DNA of 40,434 nt from Gnetum montanum (GCA_015680685.1 MNCI01024352.1:399396-439829); one strand, 5' to 3'; positions 21,114 to 32,850 are shown, counted from the stretch's first letter. The notes: generated by a model not told the origin, from the sequence alone. Numbers and translations are program-made.

Positions 21114-23500
21114 ATGGCTTCTACACTTAAGGAGAAATCACCACTTTTTAATGAAATTCCTAAGAACCATGACAAAGGATATGATGAAGAAGATTAGAGT
21201 GTGCCCATGCAAACTAGAATTTCCTACACTCATAATCATTTATATTATCCTAATTTCACATTTTTCTTTCACCAAGATGAATAACTAAGGTGAGGAGATT
21301 TACAAGACAACATTGTTCTGCCTCCAGATTGTACAATCAATGTTGCAAGAAACCCTTGTAAGCTTAATCCTTGGCCATGTACAAGAAGGGTACCACATAA
21401 CAAAGCACATGACTAGGCCTTACCAATCAAAAAAAGGCCAAGTAAGAAGGGATGCCACTATGGAAATGAAGCATGAACTTAATAAAGAAAAGAGAGTACC
21501 AAAAATGATTTTCTTAGAGGAAAGAGATGATGCATTGTTCCATTAGAGAAATTATATCAAACCAATGCATCTCAATCTCAAACACTAGTAATCTATATCA
21601 AAGACCCCATAAAAATAAAGTGGCATTTAGCTCTCATGAAAATGCCCAAAGGAGATAAGCAAGACTCCACATTAAGGAGGAGCTCAAGGCATAAAACGTC
21701 TACTAAATCAAAAACGAATGAATCAAGAAGTCATAGAAGAAAACTAGCTAACACCATTCTCCAACTTCTTCCTCTTCCTTCTCATACTCCTCTCGAGAGA
21801 ATGATAGGAAAGAAAGATGAGTAAGAGATCACAATAAGGAAAGATGAAGAAATCCTAAGAGACATGAACATCAAATAAGATATACTGATGATGAAGAAGA
21901 TGGTTATAAGCAAAGAAGAGAAAGATCATTATGAGCATTGAAGGGGTCACATTTATAATTGAGCTTATAAACTCAAAGATTATGAAGAACCCCTATTGCC
22001 CACTTATAACATGATTAATGTTAGGAAAGTAGTGTATATTCCTACCAGGCATATGAGAGATAGTCACATCAAATGACTGGATATGAATAATATCCTAAAA
22101 TTTGGATGTGGATATAATGCATACTCATAACACCATATCCAAGGATTCCACGATTCTTGTGCCCTTCATAATATAGAGAATGATTATCAAAAATTACAGT
22201 TGTTCCCTAGAACATTCATCAAGAAGGTAGAAAGATGGTACAGGTTCTTAGAACTAGAATTGATCTGAAGATAAAGTACCATGATAGAGCTCTTGAATGA
22301 TAAATATCAAACTTATTCAAGAGTTTCCAACTTGAAAAAAAATTCAAGGATGGAAGCAAGGGACACATGAATCCCTTGATGCAACAATGGATAGATATTA
22401 TTTCTTATTACACAAGTGCTTGGCCATAGTTTTTCTCAAAAGGAACAACTACGAAACATTGTCAATGGGCTAAGAAACAAAACAAGGAAAATCATTGGGA
22501 TATACGGCAAAGGTACATTATTTGAATTGATAGCTCATTGCATTCAGAGACTTATTAACCAATAGCAAAAGAGGAAGAAGAATTAATGAAAAGAAAGTTA
22601 TCTAAAGAGCACAATCGAGATTTAGTAATAAGAAAAAGAAATGTGAGAATATGCAAAAGACAAGAGGAGGAAACCATAGAGGATACAATCCAATGAAAGA
22701 CTCTAGTTATTCATAAATTAGTTAATGATATAGCAACTAAGGTAGAAAAAACATGGGATTTTGTAAATGAGAAATTTGCAATATCATTGAAGATAGTAGA
22801 AGAGAAGACTGAAAAAGCCCTACATTGAAGCAAAGACAAGAAGAAAAGAAAAGACAATGGGTGAGAATAATAAAAAAAATAAAGGAAAGGTTGCTATAGT
22901 AGAAGTAACAAACTCCAGCGCAAAAGATAAGGAAATATCCAAAGTGTGTCAATATGAACATCCTAAGGGATGTTACCCTATTATGGCTTACTTACAAGAG
23001 TTTGGAAAATATTTAATTAACCTAAAAATCATCAAAAAACCAAATGCTCAAAAGATTACCTTATCCACAGGGTAACTTCAGATATCCCTATTAGCAAACA
23101 TACTATCTAAGTGGAGCATATCCTCAGTTACAAGAACAATGTCAGCAATAGTGGTAACAAAGACAAGCATAGGGAATGCCACTACCAAGGCAACAGTATC
23201 CATACAAATAACTTGATCCCTATGGGTACTAAATTCAATGCCCCATCTCTCTAGGGAACACTTAAATTCATGCTTCGTTTGACTTCTACCCACCAAAATA
23301 TCATCAACCCACTACCTTGCAATTGGATCCAAATTCTTAAATTCCTTGATTGGTAATTGGTCCCTCACCATCGACCCCTAACTTCTTATCATCCATGCCA
23401 CTACTAGTCATGCAAGGAGAGCTACCAATACAACCATAGAAAAAAAGTTCTACCAAGGCAATTAATACACAAGAGGATGCAATGGCAAATGGACCTAGAT
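21114..23500 (+). pseudogene. Element C gag
   Basis: It starts at ATG 21114 (MASTLKEKSPLFNEIP). The capsid-like core at about 22080-22300 reads MNNILKFGCGYNAYS, then GFHDSCALHNIENDYQKLQL, FPRTFIKKVERWYRFLELEL, close to element B. Around 22850-23000 lies NKKNKGKVAIVEVTNSSAKD and the conserved YEHPKGCYPIMAYLQEFGKY. The Gln/Tyr-rich C-terminal part follows to about 23500. No CCHC knuckle is seen. Stops and frameshifts are scattered. The frames at 21313-21546 and 21636-21824 are open pieces of the N-terminal, charged region. Confidence 0.7.
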
Positions 23501-24630
23501 CTAAGAAACATTCATTTTTTAGAATAAGTCTCGAGAATATTCAAAGGATGGGAACTTTACCTACATTCACCTCATCCACACATTCCCCTCAAAGGAACTC
23601 CACACTTCCAAATTCTATAGGTCAAAACTTAACCACTGTCATGTTCACACAAATAATCATACATTGGATTAAAGTAGGAGCACTTCTGAAGAAGAGAATA
23701 GATCCTAGAAATCCCTTAGTATATCTATAGATTACAAGACATAAATATAATTTCACAAGATATGTACAACTCTTAGAATCTTCCTTTATTAAAGAAAAGC
23801 AACATCTAACTAGAGCTTGCAAAGCAGTCAATTGCCATTCCACTTGGGCAAGAAGAAGATTTCATCATCACCATAAGTGGCTAGTCCTATCCTGCTACTT
23901 TTCTTGTCATCCATATGGGGACAAATAAAGAAGAATTTTCTATAATATGGGAAGGGCATGGCTTAGAATCATAGATGATAAGTTAGGAGTTATAGACTTT
24001 TCCTTAGAAATTTTCAAGGAAGATGAAGCTGGAATCATACAGCAATATTGAGTTTCATGTATTACATACAATGATAATGGATGCAATTATGTGCAGAAAA
24101 TTTGGACCATAGAAAATAATGCCATCACATCATGCAATGGATGTATAAAAGATATGTGTGTACAAAAGTGTTTGGATACAAAAATAATCCAATAAGAAGG
24201 CACCTAGTGGCTAATACCTGAAGAAAAGATTGAATGCAATATATGCATGGAACCTACAAGTAGAATCACAAGTGCATATGTAGAAGAAATTGATAAGTTG
24301 AAATAGTTTAAAAGATAACCTCCTCACATCAAGTCATCTAAAAAGAAGATATTGAATGGGAAAGACTAGAGATATAAGAGACACATTAGCCTTAGAACTA
24401 AAAACCCTACTAGATTCACTTGAATATTCTTTTCTAAACAATAAGAAATTAGTAATTATAAATGAAAAAATTGATAAGGAACAAAAGAAAAAATTATTGG
24501 AAGTGGTAAATAAATGACCAAGTACATTTTCATGGTTCTATGACAAGATTATTGGAATTCACCAATGTATTTTCCAAAATCAAATGTATACAAATCCAAC
24601 TATTAAACCACACCACCAACCTCAAAGAAG
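23501..24630 (+). pseudogene. Element C protease (active site deleted) and linker
   Basis: The lead-in DPRNPLVYL (23701-23727) aligns with the residues just before the protease active site in A, B and D. The next part should hold G-N-x-P-C-K-x-L-L-D-S, but about 40 bp are missing or replaced, and the reading resumes at the segment that follows the catalytic triad (near 23750). Later blocks (VIHMGTNKEEFSIIWEGHGL-like near 23910-23960, then LEIFKED) still match. The linker to RT (24060-24630) is broken by stops. This element could not have matured its polyprotein after this deletion. Confidence 0.65.
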
Positions 24631-25215
24631 GTTAAACCTAAAGCTTAAAGAAGTTCTCAAAGAAGAGTTAGAAAAATTATTGAAACTAGGGTTTATCTAT
24701 CTGATAGCAAATAGTGAATGGATCAACACATTAGTCATTGTACCAAAGAAGGGTAGAAAATGAAGGGTTTTTATTGATTTTAAATTATTAAACATGGAAA
24801 CATTCAAGGACCATTTCCTCTGTCATTTCTTGATACAATCCTAAATACTATAATAGGACACCAGTATTATAGCTTTCTAGATGGCTATAGTGGGTACAAT
24901 CAAATCCACATTGCACCAAAAGACAAAAAAATACCACGTTCACTAGTCCATGGAGGACGTTTGCATACAAGTAGATGCTTTTTGGTTTGTATAATGCACC
25001 TACTACATTCTAGAGACTTATACTTAGCATCTTCTAGAAGAAAATTGACAACGGAGTTGAAGTATTTATTGATGACTTCTCCACATATGGGCTAGATTTT
25101 AAGCAAGCCTTAGACCATTTAGAGCAAGTATTGAAGAGATGTGTTGAAAACAATATAAAGCTCAATTGGTAGAAAAGCCATTTAATGGTTCAAGATGGTA
25201 TAGTTTTAAGACATA
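24631..25215 (+). pseudogene. Element C reverse transcriptase
   Basis: Motifs: LNLKLKEVLKEELEKLLKLG, FIYLIANSEWINTLVIVPKK, VFIDFKLLNMETFKDHF, then a one-base deletion near 24815 shifts the frame; GHQYYSFLDGYSGYNQIHIA; a second shift near 24935; and VEVFIDDFSTYGLDFKQALD with the catalytic Asp pair at 25071-25076. All signature blocks are present, so the domain was complete before decay. TAG codons occur where Gln is expected (for example near 25035). Confidence 0.85.
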
Positions 25216-25980
25216 GAGTATCTTACAAGGGAATAGAGGTAGATCTAGAAAAGATCATAGTCATCCAAAACATCACTCAGAGGCCACAAATTGTGAAGGA
25301 TGTTAGATCATTTCTTGGCCACATAAAATATTGTAGAAGATTTATTGAAAACTTTTGAAAAATTGCAAAATTTCTAGTAGAACTCATAAAGAAAGATGCA
25401 CCATTCCACTAGACAGAACTATGTGAGAAGGCATTTGAGACATTAAAATAGAAATTGATGGAAACACTAATCCTTTGAGCTTTAGATTAATCTAAACCCT
25501 TCCACATAATGACAGATGCTTTAAACTACACATTGAGAGCAATACTCACTTAGCTAGATGATTAAAGATGACCTTATTACATACACTGCGCCAATGAAAG
25601 CATCATCGAAGCACAAATTAATTACATCACTACAAAAAATGAGCTTATGATCATGGTGTCTGCACTTGAAAAATTTAGAAATTATGTGCTTGGGGATTCT
25701 ATCTATGTCCACAGAGATCATAGTGCTATTAGATTTCTAATGAATAAACTAGTAGTTAGTCCAAGGTTTATAATATGGATGCATGATATCATAAGAATTT
25801 GACATCACCATGATCAATAAAAAGGGAATTGAAAATATTGTAGCTAATCATTTATCCAAACTTAGATGGGAACTGCAAGATAATGATGAATCATTATCAA
25901 AACAATTTCCCAATGAAAATCTATTCACAAGAACAGTAATGGCTATAGCCTCAACAAAGAAGTCATGGATCTTTGATTAT
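25216..25980 (+). pseudogene. Element C RT connection and RNase H
   Basis: Connection: VKDVRSFLGHIKYCRRFIEN and IKKDAPFH. RNase H: FHIMTDALNYTLRAILT, a TAG, then LDD; INYITTKNELMIMVSALEKF; VHRDHSAIRFLMNK; and IENIVANHLSKLRWELQDND. The first catalytic Asp (MTDA), the Glu (KNEL) and the third Asp (RDH) remain; the last Asp of DHLS is Asn. Stops at 25476-25478 (TGA) and 25551-25553 (TAG) coincide with stops in elements B and D. The open frame at 25810-26001 is the C-terminal end of this domain. Confidence 0.85.
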
Positions 25981-27256
25981 GTAACCTATCTCACTACATA
26001 AAAACTTCTTGTTGAGTGGGATAAGGAAAAAATTGAGCAATTCCTCCACGAAGCCAAACAATATATGGAAATTAAAGGAAACCTCTATGAGACTATACTA
26101 AGAAACTAATCAGATGGTGTGTTTCTGAAGAAAACCAACAAAGAACCTTACAAGATGTACACAAAGGATCATGTGGTGTTCACTATGTAGGATGAAGGAT
26201 AGCACTTAAATTGCTAATGGAAGGCTACTTTTGGCCTATCATATATCAAAACACACATCAATTTATCCAATCTTGTGAGATGTGTCAACATGATGGAGGA
26301 TTAACAATTAGAAATAAAGATCCACAACAATGGATACAACCATCGAAACTATTTGATATTTGGGGAATTGATTTTATGTGACCCATTATGCTAATGTTCA
26401 ATGGGAAATTGTACATTATAGTTCTAGTTAATTATTGCACAAAGTGGGTAGAAGTAGCTACGGTCAATGATTGCATAGCCAAAAAAACTACTAAGTTTGT
26501 TCAACAATAAGTGGTGAATAGATTTGGAGTGCCACACATGCTCATATTAGAAAATGTGACTCATTTTATAGGAGATACATTCAAAAAGATAATGCAAAAA
26601 CTTGGGGTGAATCAAAAACTAACTACACCATGCCATTCCTAAGCAAATGGTCAAGTAAAACTGACTAACCAAGAAATCACAAGAATATTAATTGGAACAT
26701 GGAAACTTAATGATTTTCTATGGGCATATAGATCAACATGGAAACTTCCTATAGGTTATTTCCCATATGAGTTAGTTTATGGTAAACTACCCATGTTACC
26801 AATCCAAGAGGAACTCAATACCCTTTCCATTTCTTATACACTTGACCTTCCTAGCTTAATGAGAACGCCTCTTGAATCTTAATCTCTTAGATGAGAATAG
26901 GTTAGTTGCTCAAATGAGTAATGGAATTTACAAAAAGTACTTCAAATTAGACATGACACTAAAATAAGACAAGTGTTAATTCAACTGGGTGATAAAGTTT
27001 TCTATTACAATCCGAGTCATGTCCCACAAAAGGCTAAGTTCTAAATCTTATGGAAAGGACCCTATATTATTCATGCAACATATCGATGTGGCACCATGTA
27101 GATCTATCACCCAAAAAACCCACAAAAGTTTATTCTTGTCAATAATCAACAAGTCAATCCATATCATGACTTTCCCTACTCTTTTAAGGACTCTACTCTA
27201 TCTACTAGGTAAACTAAAACCCATTCGATATTCTAAGTATTCACTACCTGAAATAG
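25981..27256 (+). pseudogene. Element C integrase
   Basis: Zinc-binding region: GVHYVG, LLMEGYFWPIIYQNTHQFIQ, SCEMCQHDGG (to about 26300), with the C-x-x-C kept. Core: LFDIWGIDFM (first Asp 26370-26372), LYIIVLVNYCTKWVEVA, then LENVTHFIGDTF where the second catalytic Asp is Asn, and ANGQVKLTNQEITRIL where the catalytic Glu is Lys. C-terminal part: GDKVFYYNPSHVPQKAK-like and LWKGPYIIHATY (about 27045-27090). There is no chromodomain. Two of three catalytic residues are lost, so it is inactive even apart from the stops. Confidence 0.85.
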
Positions 27257-29215
27257 TTCTTGGGGTGTCAAACTTGACACTTAGGCATAATTTTTTCTTT
27301 CAACACTTTTTTACTTTTTATCTTTTTTCATTTCTTCCTAAATTTTCCATTCTTTTATACCATTTTTATTTCTTGAATCTTTTTTCACTCTTCAATAATT
27401 TTTAATCTTTTCTATTTTCAACATTTTTTAAAAAAATTCATCATCTTTCTTGTACATATGTTTGTTGATTTTTTTAGTAAAGTGCAAAGTAATAAAACAA
27501 GATGTAGTTCCAAATATGTGAATATTATCAAATCATTAGAAGAGTAATTCTATATATAATGAGACCATATCATCCATACACTCATTTCCAATAATAAGAG
27601 GTTGTTACCATGGCCATAATGACATTCTTTCCACAATAAAACAAAATAATTTTGTGAACATTATGCCTGAATAGAAGAGTGAAGAACCACATGGGAATGA
27701 AAAGGATATAACATCAAGGGTATTTATGGATTCTCTTAGACTGCTATTAAGTTGTATTATTTACTTGAGTTGTAACAAAACATGGAAGTCCAAAATAAAT
27801 GTTGCCTTATCATGTCACTAGAAAGACATGTTATCCATGCCTAAAAGTAGTCCTCTAGTAACGTTAACATGTTAAAAACATAATAAATGCATAGAATAAA
27901 AATTTTTGTGGGTTCCACTCGAAAGACATGTTATCCATGCCTAAAGACACTTCTTTGTCAATGTCCAACTCTCCTTTATTAATAATGATAATGATAATTT
28001 AGTGTGTTGTTAATAAAACTATTTCCTTGAACTTCTTTTCTAAGTGGTAAACTCCTTGCAATGGTGGCAGCCTTGAAGATATTGGTTTTGTATAATATAG
28101 TGTTACTTTCTCATTTAGGCAGTATTGACATGTGTGTTTTGTAGGACAAGTATGTTAGTCAACTCCTTGAGTGGCTACAGACACTTGTAAGTGTGGTTAT
28201 ACAAGGGTACTAAGGGTTGAATCTTGCTTTGGGGAGCATCCACTTGTATAAATCTTATGCTTCATACCTAACAACCAACTCCACAATCATCTTGTGCCTC
28301 CAAGACACTTAACTCATCAATTTTTACTTTCCTGAATTCTCATAACTAATCATACTTTTGGCAATCCCTACTACCATCTCCTATATATCTCATTAACTTT
28401 CTTTGCCAAAGATTCCTTCTTTCACAAGCTTTTAGTACCAAAATTTCACAATTTGAGCATCCTCTATGATAAAGAGCCCTATGAGACATCTTTACATCTT
28501 CCACACTATCCATTTAACTTAATTTTTCCACCAAAAATGAATCAAAATCCAAAATTTTTTGATCGTGACATTGTAGCTACAATGTATTAGGCCCTAATAT
28601 GTCATAGCTACGATGGCATATCTATGATGTATCCAATATAAACCATATATATATATATGCATGGTAGTTAGGAAATTTTTCATTTTTCACATTTCAAGTA
28701 AGGAGAGTTCATGTTTTTTTTCTAACCCTCTAGAAGCCAACCTTCCAAGCACCATAACTCTCTCACCATAGCTTCAATTTGCATGATTTTCAAACCTTCT
28801 TGATCATGGAGTGACCAAATTAGTCATGAGGAAAAGTGTTGCATGTAAATAAGTAAAATTGAGCCAAATTTCTCTAACTCTAAAAGAGTATATTAAGGGT
28901 AAGAATAAGAACAAATAAGCAAATTTTGATCAGTTAACTAAATAAAAGCTAATAAATCTAACCAATTATCCTAGCGACCCATTCAATAGCATAGTAAATG
29001 AGGACATAATGACCAAGAGAGGTCATAATAATCAAAATTATGACAAATAAGGTTTCTTTTTGAAATTTTTCTAACTCTACATTCATAATAATAGTTATAA
29101 GTAATGATTAGGATAAACTTGTGATCAAATTATAAAACTTGAGAAAGGACTATGAACTATTAGGAACCTATTTGAAATCCTTGGGTAATCTTAAATATAT
29201 CATTGATGATTACAG
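27257..29215 (+). other. Element C spacer between pol and the extra ORF
   Basis: It begins with the G-rich TTCTTGGGGTGTCA motif, then a T-rich block (27290-27430) like that of element B. A 25-bp block, GAAAGACATGTTATCCATGC plus CTAAA, occurs twice, at 27821-27845 and 27921-27945, exactly 100 bp apart; B and D have one copy. At 28568-28585 lies an 18-bp perfect palindrome and at 28645-28658 an (AT)n run. The 138-codon frame at 26989-27405 crosses the end of integrase into this spacer, so only its first third is real. Confidence 0.6.
28568..28585. repeat. Perfect 18-bp palindrome
   Basis: ACATTGTAGCTACAATGT equals its own reverse complement. A second TAGCTA-centred imperfect copy lies near 28601-28616. 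The wording (GATATTGTAGC, CATCTATGATG) recalls the U3 repeat of the element C LTRs. Confidence 0.7.
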
Positions 29216-31470
29216 ATGGTTCCTAAAAGGCCCATAAGAAGAAGATCCTCAAAGCAACAAAGTAAAAGGCCTAGAGGTAGAGGCAAAGAATAGTCTAGAG
29301 AACAGACTCCACAAGCATAGCAAGAGGCTCAACTTTTCAACATGCATCAAAAAATACATGCAACAGAACACTTTGCACAAGCTAAGGCTAAAATACCGTT
29401 AGATCTAGAGCAAGGACAATGCCTCACTCTATTGGCAGAATGTCTTTAGGACATTCAAGAAAAATCAATTATGTCCATAGCTATCATTGAACTCAACTTT
29501 CAACTGTCCATAGAATTCACACCTACTAACATCTAAGAACAACTCCAAGCCTTTCCTTTGTGACTAACTCTATCATGCTATGGAGAATGGTACTTAGAAG
29601 AAGTATACCAGTTTTGGAAGAACAAACATGATGATGCCATAGAAAAAATTGGAGTCATTGTGCCTTATTTAATTGAGGCCATTGTAAAGGTACTCAATAT
29701 TCCTAATGTCAAAGTAAATATTATGCAAATATCTACAAGATCCAACACTAAGGTAAAAACATTATGACTACAAAGAGCTTATGGATCAATAGTTAAGAAA
29801 TATATTAGATTGTCTACTGAGAAGAAAATGTACTAAAAGATAGGAACCTACCATATGTTTTCCACTAAAAGGCTCAATAGAGTTTCCACCTAAACTGTAA
29901 GAGGAAGAATTATTCTTATGGGAAATTTCAATGTAAACTGTAAGAAGAAGATGAAGATTGGACACAACAAATCTCTAGGGACACTACATCCTTTTACGTC
30001 ATGCTCGAAATAGGAGAAGGAGCCACAATTATGGTAATGCAACACTAGGATGTAGTAGGAGTAGTAGAGGTGATCACATATCACATTAAAGAATCATTCA
30101 ATGTTCCCATTGTCACATCAATAGATATTATTGGAGCCAAAGATGTTGAAATGATAGCGGGTACATCCATGTCTCCAGAAGAACATGAAGATATCCTAGA
30201 TTGACTATTGCAATCAAGCTAAGTCATGCAGAATCATTTTGATATCCCTAGCTATATCACTATAGTACAATCTAATATGATCTCAATAAAGGACAAGCTA
30301 GTAATGACTAAAACAAGAGCTAAACATGTAGAGAATGAAGTGCAAAGGTTGTAAGATGAATTAATAACCTTAAGAGCATAAAAGAGAGATCCTGCATAAT
30401 ATATAGTGCTAGACAAACTTAATAAATTCAAAATTGAACAAGTGATCTAGCTCATAGCTAGGAACATCTAAGTAGAGACAGAATAGAAAAAGGTGACATG
30501 AAACACCTCTATAGTAGAAGCTCAAACCTACACACATGCCAAAGCATAAACTTCCCTCAAAGAAAAAAAAACAAAAGAATTGCTACCAAAAATACAAGGT
30601 TGAAAGATATAGAAAAACAAAATAATGTTCTCAAAGAAAGAATCCATCAAATTAGAGAATAGTTTTCAAGAGTCAATCATGACATGAGAAAACTAGCTAG
30701 TAAAAATAGAATACTATTAATGGAAGAAACCCTTGCTATCCACCAAAAGCCAACAATTAAGATTAGTGCATGGAAGAATGAGGCCAAAAAGCATGAAAGG
30801 ATAAAAGAGAACTTTAGAAACCAATTGATCATGTAGAAATAAATCAATGAAAAAACTTCCAGTTTCCTAAAGCCAAAATTAGCTCCATCACCATGCAAAC
30901 ACCTTATTGGTAGTCAATCGTAGATAGTCTTATCCATGTCCATCAGGTTGAAGTGAAGACCTTACAGAGTACATGGGATTAGAAAATCTTTGGCATGCTA
31001 ATCTAGCCATGCTCACAATAGGAAGGCATAGAAGTAAATTGGAGGAGCAAGTGGTTGTGACCTATGAGTTATATGAGAAAGAGTTTGCAAACAAAAAGGA
31101 TGCACAACAAAAATTGCAGATTGTAAACTCTGAGATTGAAGTGGTCATAGCTAGCTAGCAAGATCATAAGGATGTAGCAACAAACCTAGCCCAAAAAATG
31201 ATAGATAATAAAGAGTTAAGAAAAGTGGATAGGACATTTGAAGAAGAAAGACAACAGTTTGCAGCTTTGTATGTAAAAAAAAAAAAACAAGATGTTTCCA
31301 TAGTTGTTATGCCAATGGGAGGTATTGACTCCAGCTAACATCACAAAATTTTCCTAGATGGTACATGATCCCAAATCATAACAAAATATACTTCAAGTGT
31401 TACTCAACAAATATCAAATCCAAAAGCCAATGGAGGAGCCACCACCACTAGGGACATGAGGCTACATAGA
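29216..31470 (+). pseudogene. Element C additional ORF after pol (coiled-coil rich)
   Basis: It starts at ATG 29216 (MVPKRPIRRRSSKQQSKRPR), a basic, low-complexity beginning comparable to the start of the element B frame. Around 29580-29740 it reads GEWYLEEVYQFWKNKHDDAI, then VIVPYLIEAIVKVLNIPNVK, which resembles the N-terminal part of the plant transposon-type domain seen in B. From about 30250 to 31260 the reading is Glu/Lys/Leu-rich and coiled-coil-like, for example LEEQVVVTYELYEKEFANKK within the open frame at 30973-31158. The Pro-rich tail MEEPPP occurs near 31430. Stops are scattered and the frame shifts several times. Function unknown. Confidence 0.5.
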
Positions 31471-31703
31471 GCTTTACCATTTTGCCTTGTTTTTTTTTAT
31501 TTTAAATTTTCAAATTATGTAAATCATGTAATGCATGGTACTTTTGTAAACACCACTAAAACCATAATGCAACATTAAGAATCAAGTTAGTAATGTACAT
31601 AACTAGTCATGTCAAAGTCTAAATAAACCTCATAATTTTGTAAAGAACCCTATCCTCCTTTTGTTTTAATTTTACAATGAGTATTCAATCAATCATGGGG
31701 GCA
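31471..31703 (+). other. Element C 3' untranslated region and polypurine tract
   Basis: AT-rich, without a frame. ATGGGGGCA (31695-31703) immediately precedes the 3' LTR start TGATAAAATC and is the likely plus-strand primer. Confidence 0.65.
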
Positions 31704-32590
31704 TGATAAAATCTATTAAGTCAAATGGTATTATATCGTTTCTATGATATTGTATCTATGATATCATAGCTCTACTTACATCATCATAGATACAATGTAG
31801 TGGATCCTGGTCATGACTATAAATACCAATCCATCATCGCATCATTGGAACAACTTTCATCCAATCCTTAGTGAAGTTCTTGTAGTTTGTTTTCATGACT
31901 TAGACTTAGTAATAGAGTGAATTCCCATAGTGTAGTGTTGAATAGTTGTATAGAATCTTTATTCAAGTGGATTGGACTTGGGAATAATTCATGACCAGAA
32001 AGATCAGGATTATTTTCCACCATTGTAGCATTCCACTTAGTTTATTTTACTTAAATTAATTTTACTTTCCAACATGTGTACTTTTATGTCATTTACATTT
32101 TTAAAAATTTCACTTTACTAATGTCTCTTAGTAAGGTGGTATAAGTATGACTAGTTTCGAGCATTAAGTATAATAATTTGTTAACCTAGTAGTGACTTCA
32201 CTTGATTCACTCAGTAATGAATTTACTTAGTAATCCAAATAATGGTTACATGAGCCTAGGGCATGTATGGAAACCTAGGAATAGATGCTTATCACCATAG
32301 ACTAGTATAGGTTCACATTTCAGTTATCCCTTAGATTTATACTTTATTCTCATTTTCATTATGGAAGCACTTAGGATTAATTTGAGCCAACAAGATCATG
32401 ATATCATATGCCTTATCAAGAGTTAAACCATACTACTCACACTGCACTAAATCAACATGAGCAAATACAATGATGAATTGAACCTCAACTACTAGTGAAT
32501 CTATATTGGTCATTCACAGATTATGATCTAGTCATGTATGTGCACTTGTGACTTGTGTGGTGGAGTGCTAGAATACTCAGCCACTCATCA
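31704..32590 (+). repeat. Element C 3' LTR
   Basis: It starts TGATAAAATC and ends CCACTCATCA. It is collinear with 20072-20965. The TATA box lies at 31818-31825. The AATAAA found in the 5' LTR is lost here through a small deletion. Confidence 0.9.
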
Positions 32591-32850
32591 ATGAATTACA
32601 TGTCTTTCTTTCTTATGTTATGACTACCTATTTGAGACAACATTATAATGTTATAACAAAAAGCCTATATGATTTATTTTTGATGCCTTCATTAGTGCTT
32701 GGTATATTTATAGAGTCTATCTTTATTTTTCATGAAAATGAAATATTTGTTGAATAGATCTCATGGGTCTTCAGATGTAATAAAGGTTCATTGCATTCAT
32801 TCACTCATTAAATTTTGTAAATGTATTAAATAACAAAATGATTAATTAGC
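32591..32850 (+). mobile_element. LINE, 3' segment (end of the C-terminal domain)
   Basis: Beginning with ATGAA, the right target duplication of element C, the sequence continues the LINE frame left at 20071. A GAT-GAA-TTA-CAT reading gives D-E-L-H across the insertion point. It is followed by TYLRQHYNVITKSLYDLF and then IESIFIFHENEIFVE. This completes a C-x-x-C ... E-D-E-x-H motif with Y-x-x-L-R behind it. The final Cys is not clear. The frame decays after about 32750, and no poly(A) or defined 3' end can be placed. Confidence 0.7.

Larger units (their letters stand above)
20072..32590 (+). mobile_element. Element C: full-length, inactive Athila/Tat-type Ty3/gypsy retrotransposon
   Basis: This 12.5-kb element has LTRs at 20072-20965 and 31704-32590 and sits inside the same LINE as element B. 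The plan is the same as B: tRNA-Asp-type primer site, gag, protease, RT, RNase H, integrase, G-rich motif, spacer, extra ORF, polypurine tract, LTR. The LTR start (TGATAAAATC) and much of the internal sequence differ from B, so it is a related but separate family. By eye the first 255 bp of the LTRs differ at about 15% of sites, mostly transitions. RT has at least two frameshifts, and the protease active site is missing. Confidence 0.9.

Noticed and set aside
22737-22961. Hydrophobic minus-strand ORF resembling a membrane protein
   Set aside because: Antisense of the Lys/Glu-rich gag of element C; Phe/Leu/Ser richness is the expected complement of AAA/GAA codons.
26989-27405. 138-codon ORF as a separate gene
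   Set aside because: It crosses the end of the integrase into the T-rich spacer. The Phe/Leu-rich tail is translated non-coding DNA.
27821-27945. CRISPR-like spaced repeat
   Set aside because: There are only two copies, in a plant retroelement spacer, with single copies in relatives.
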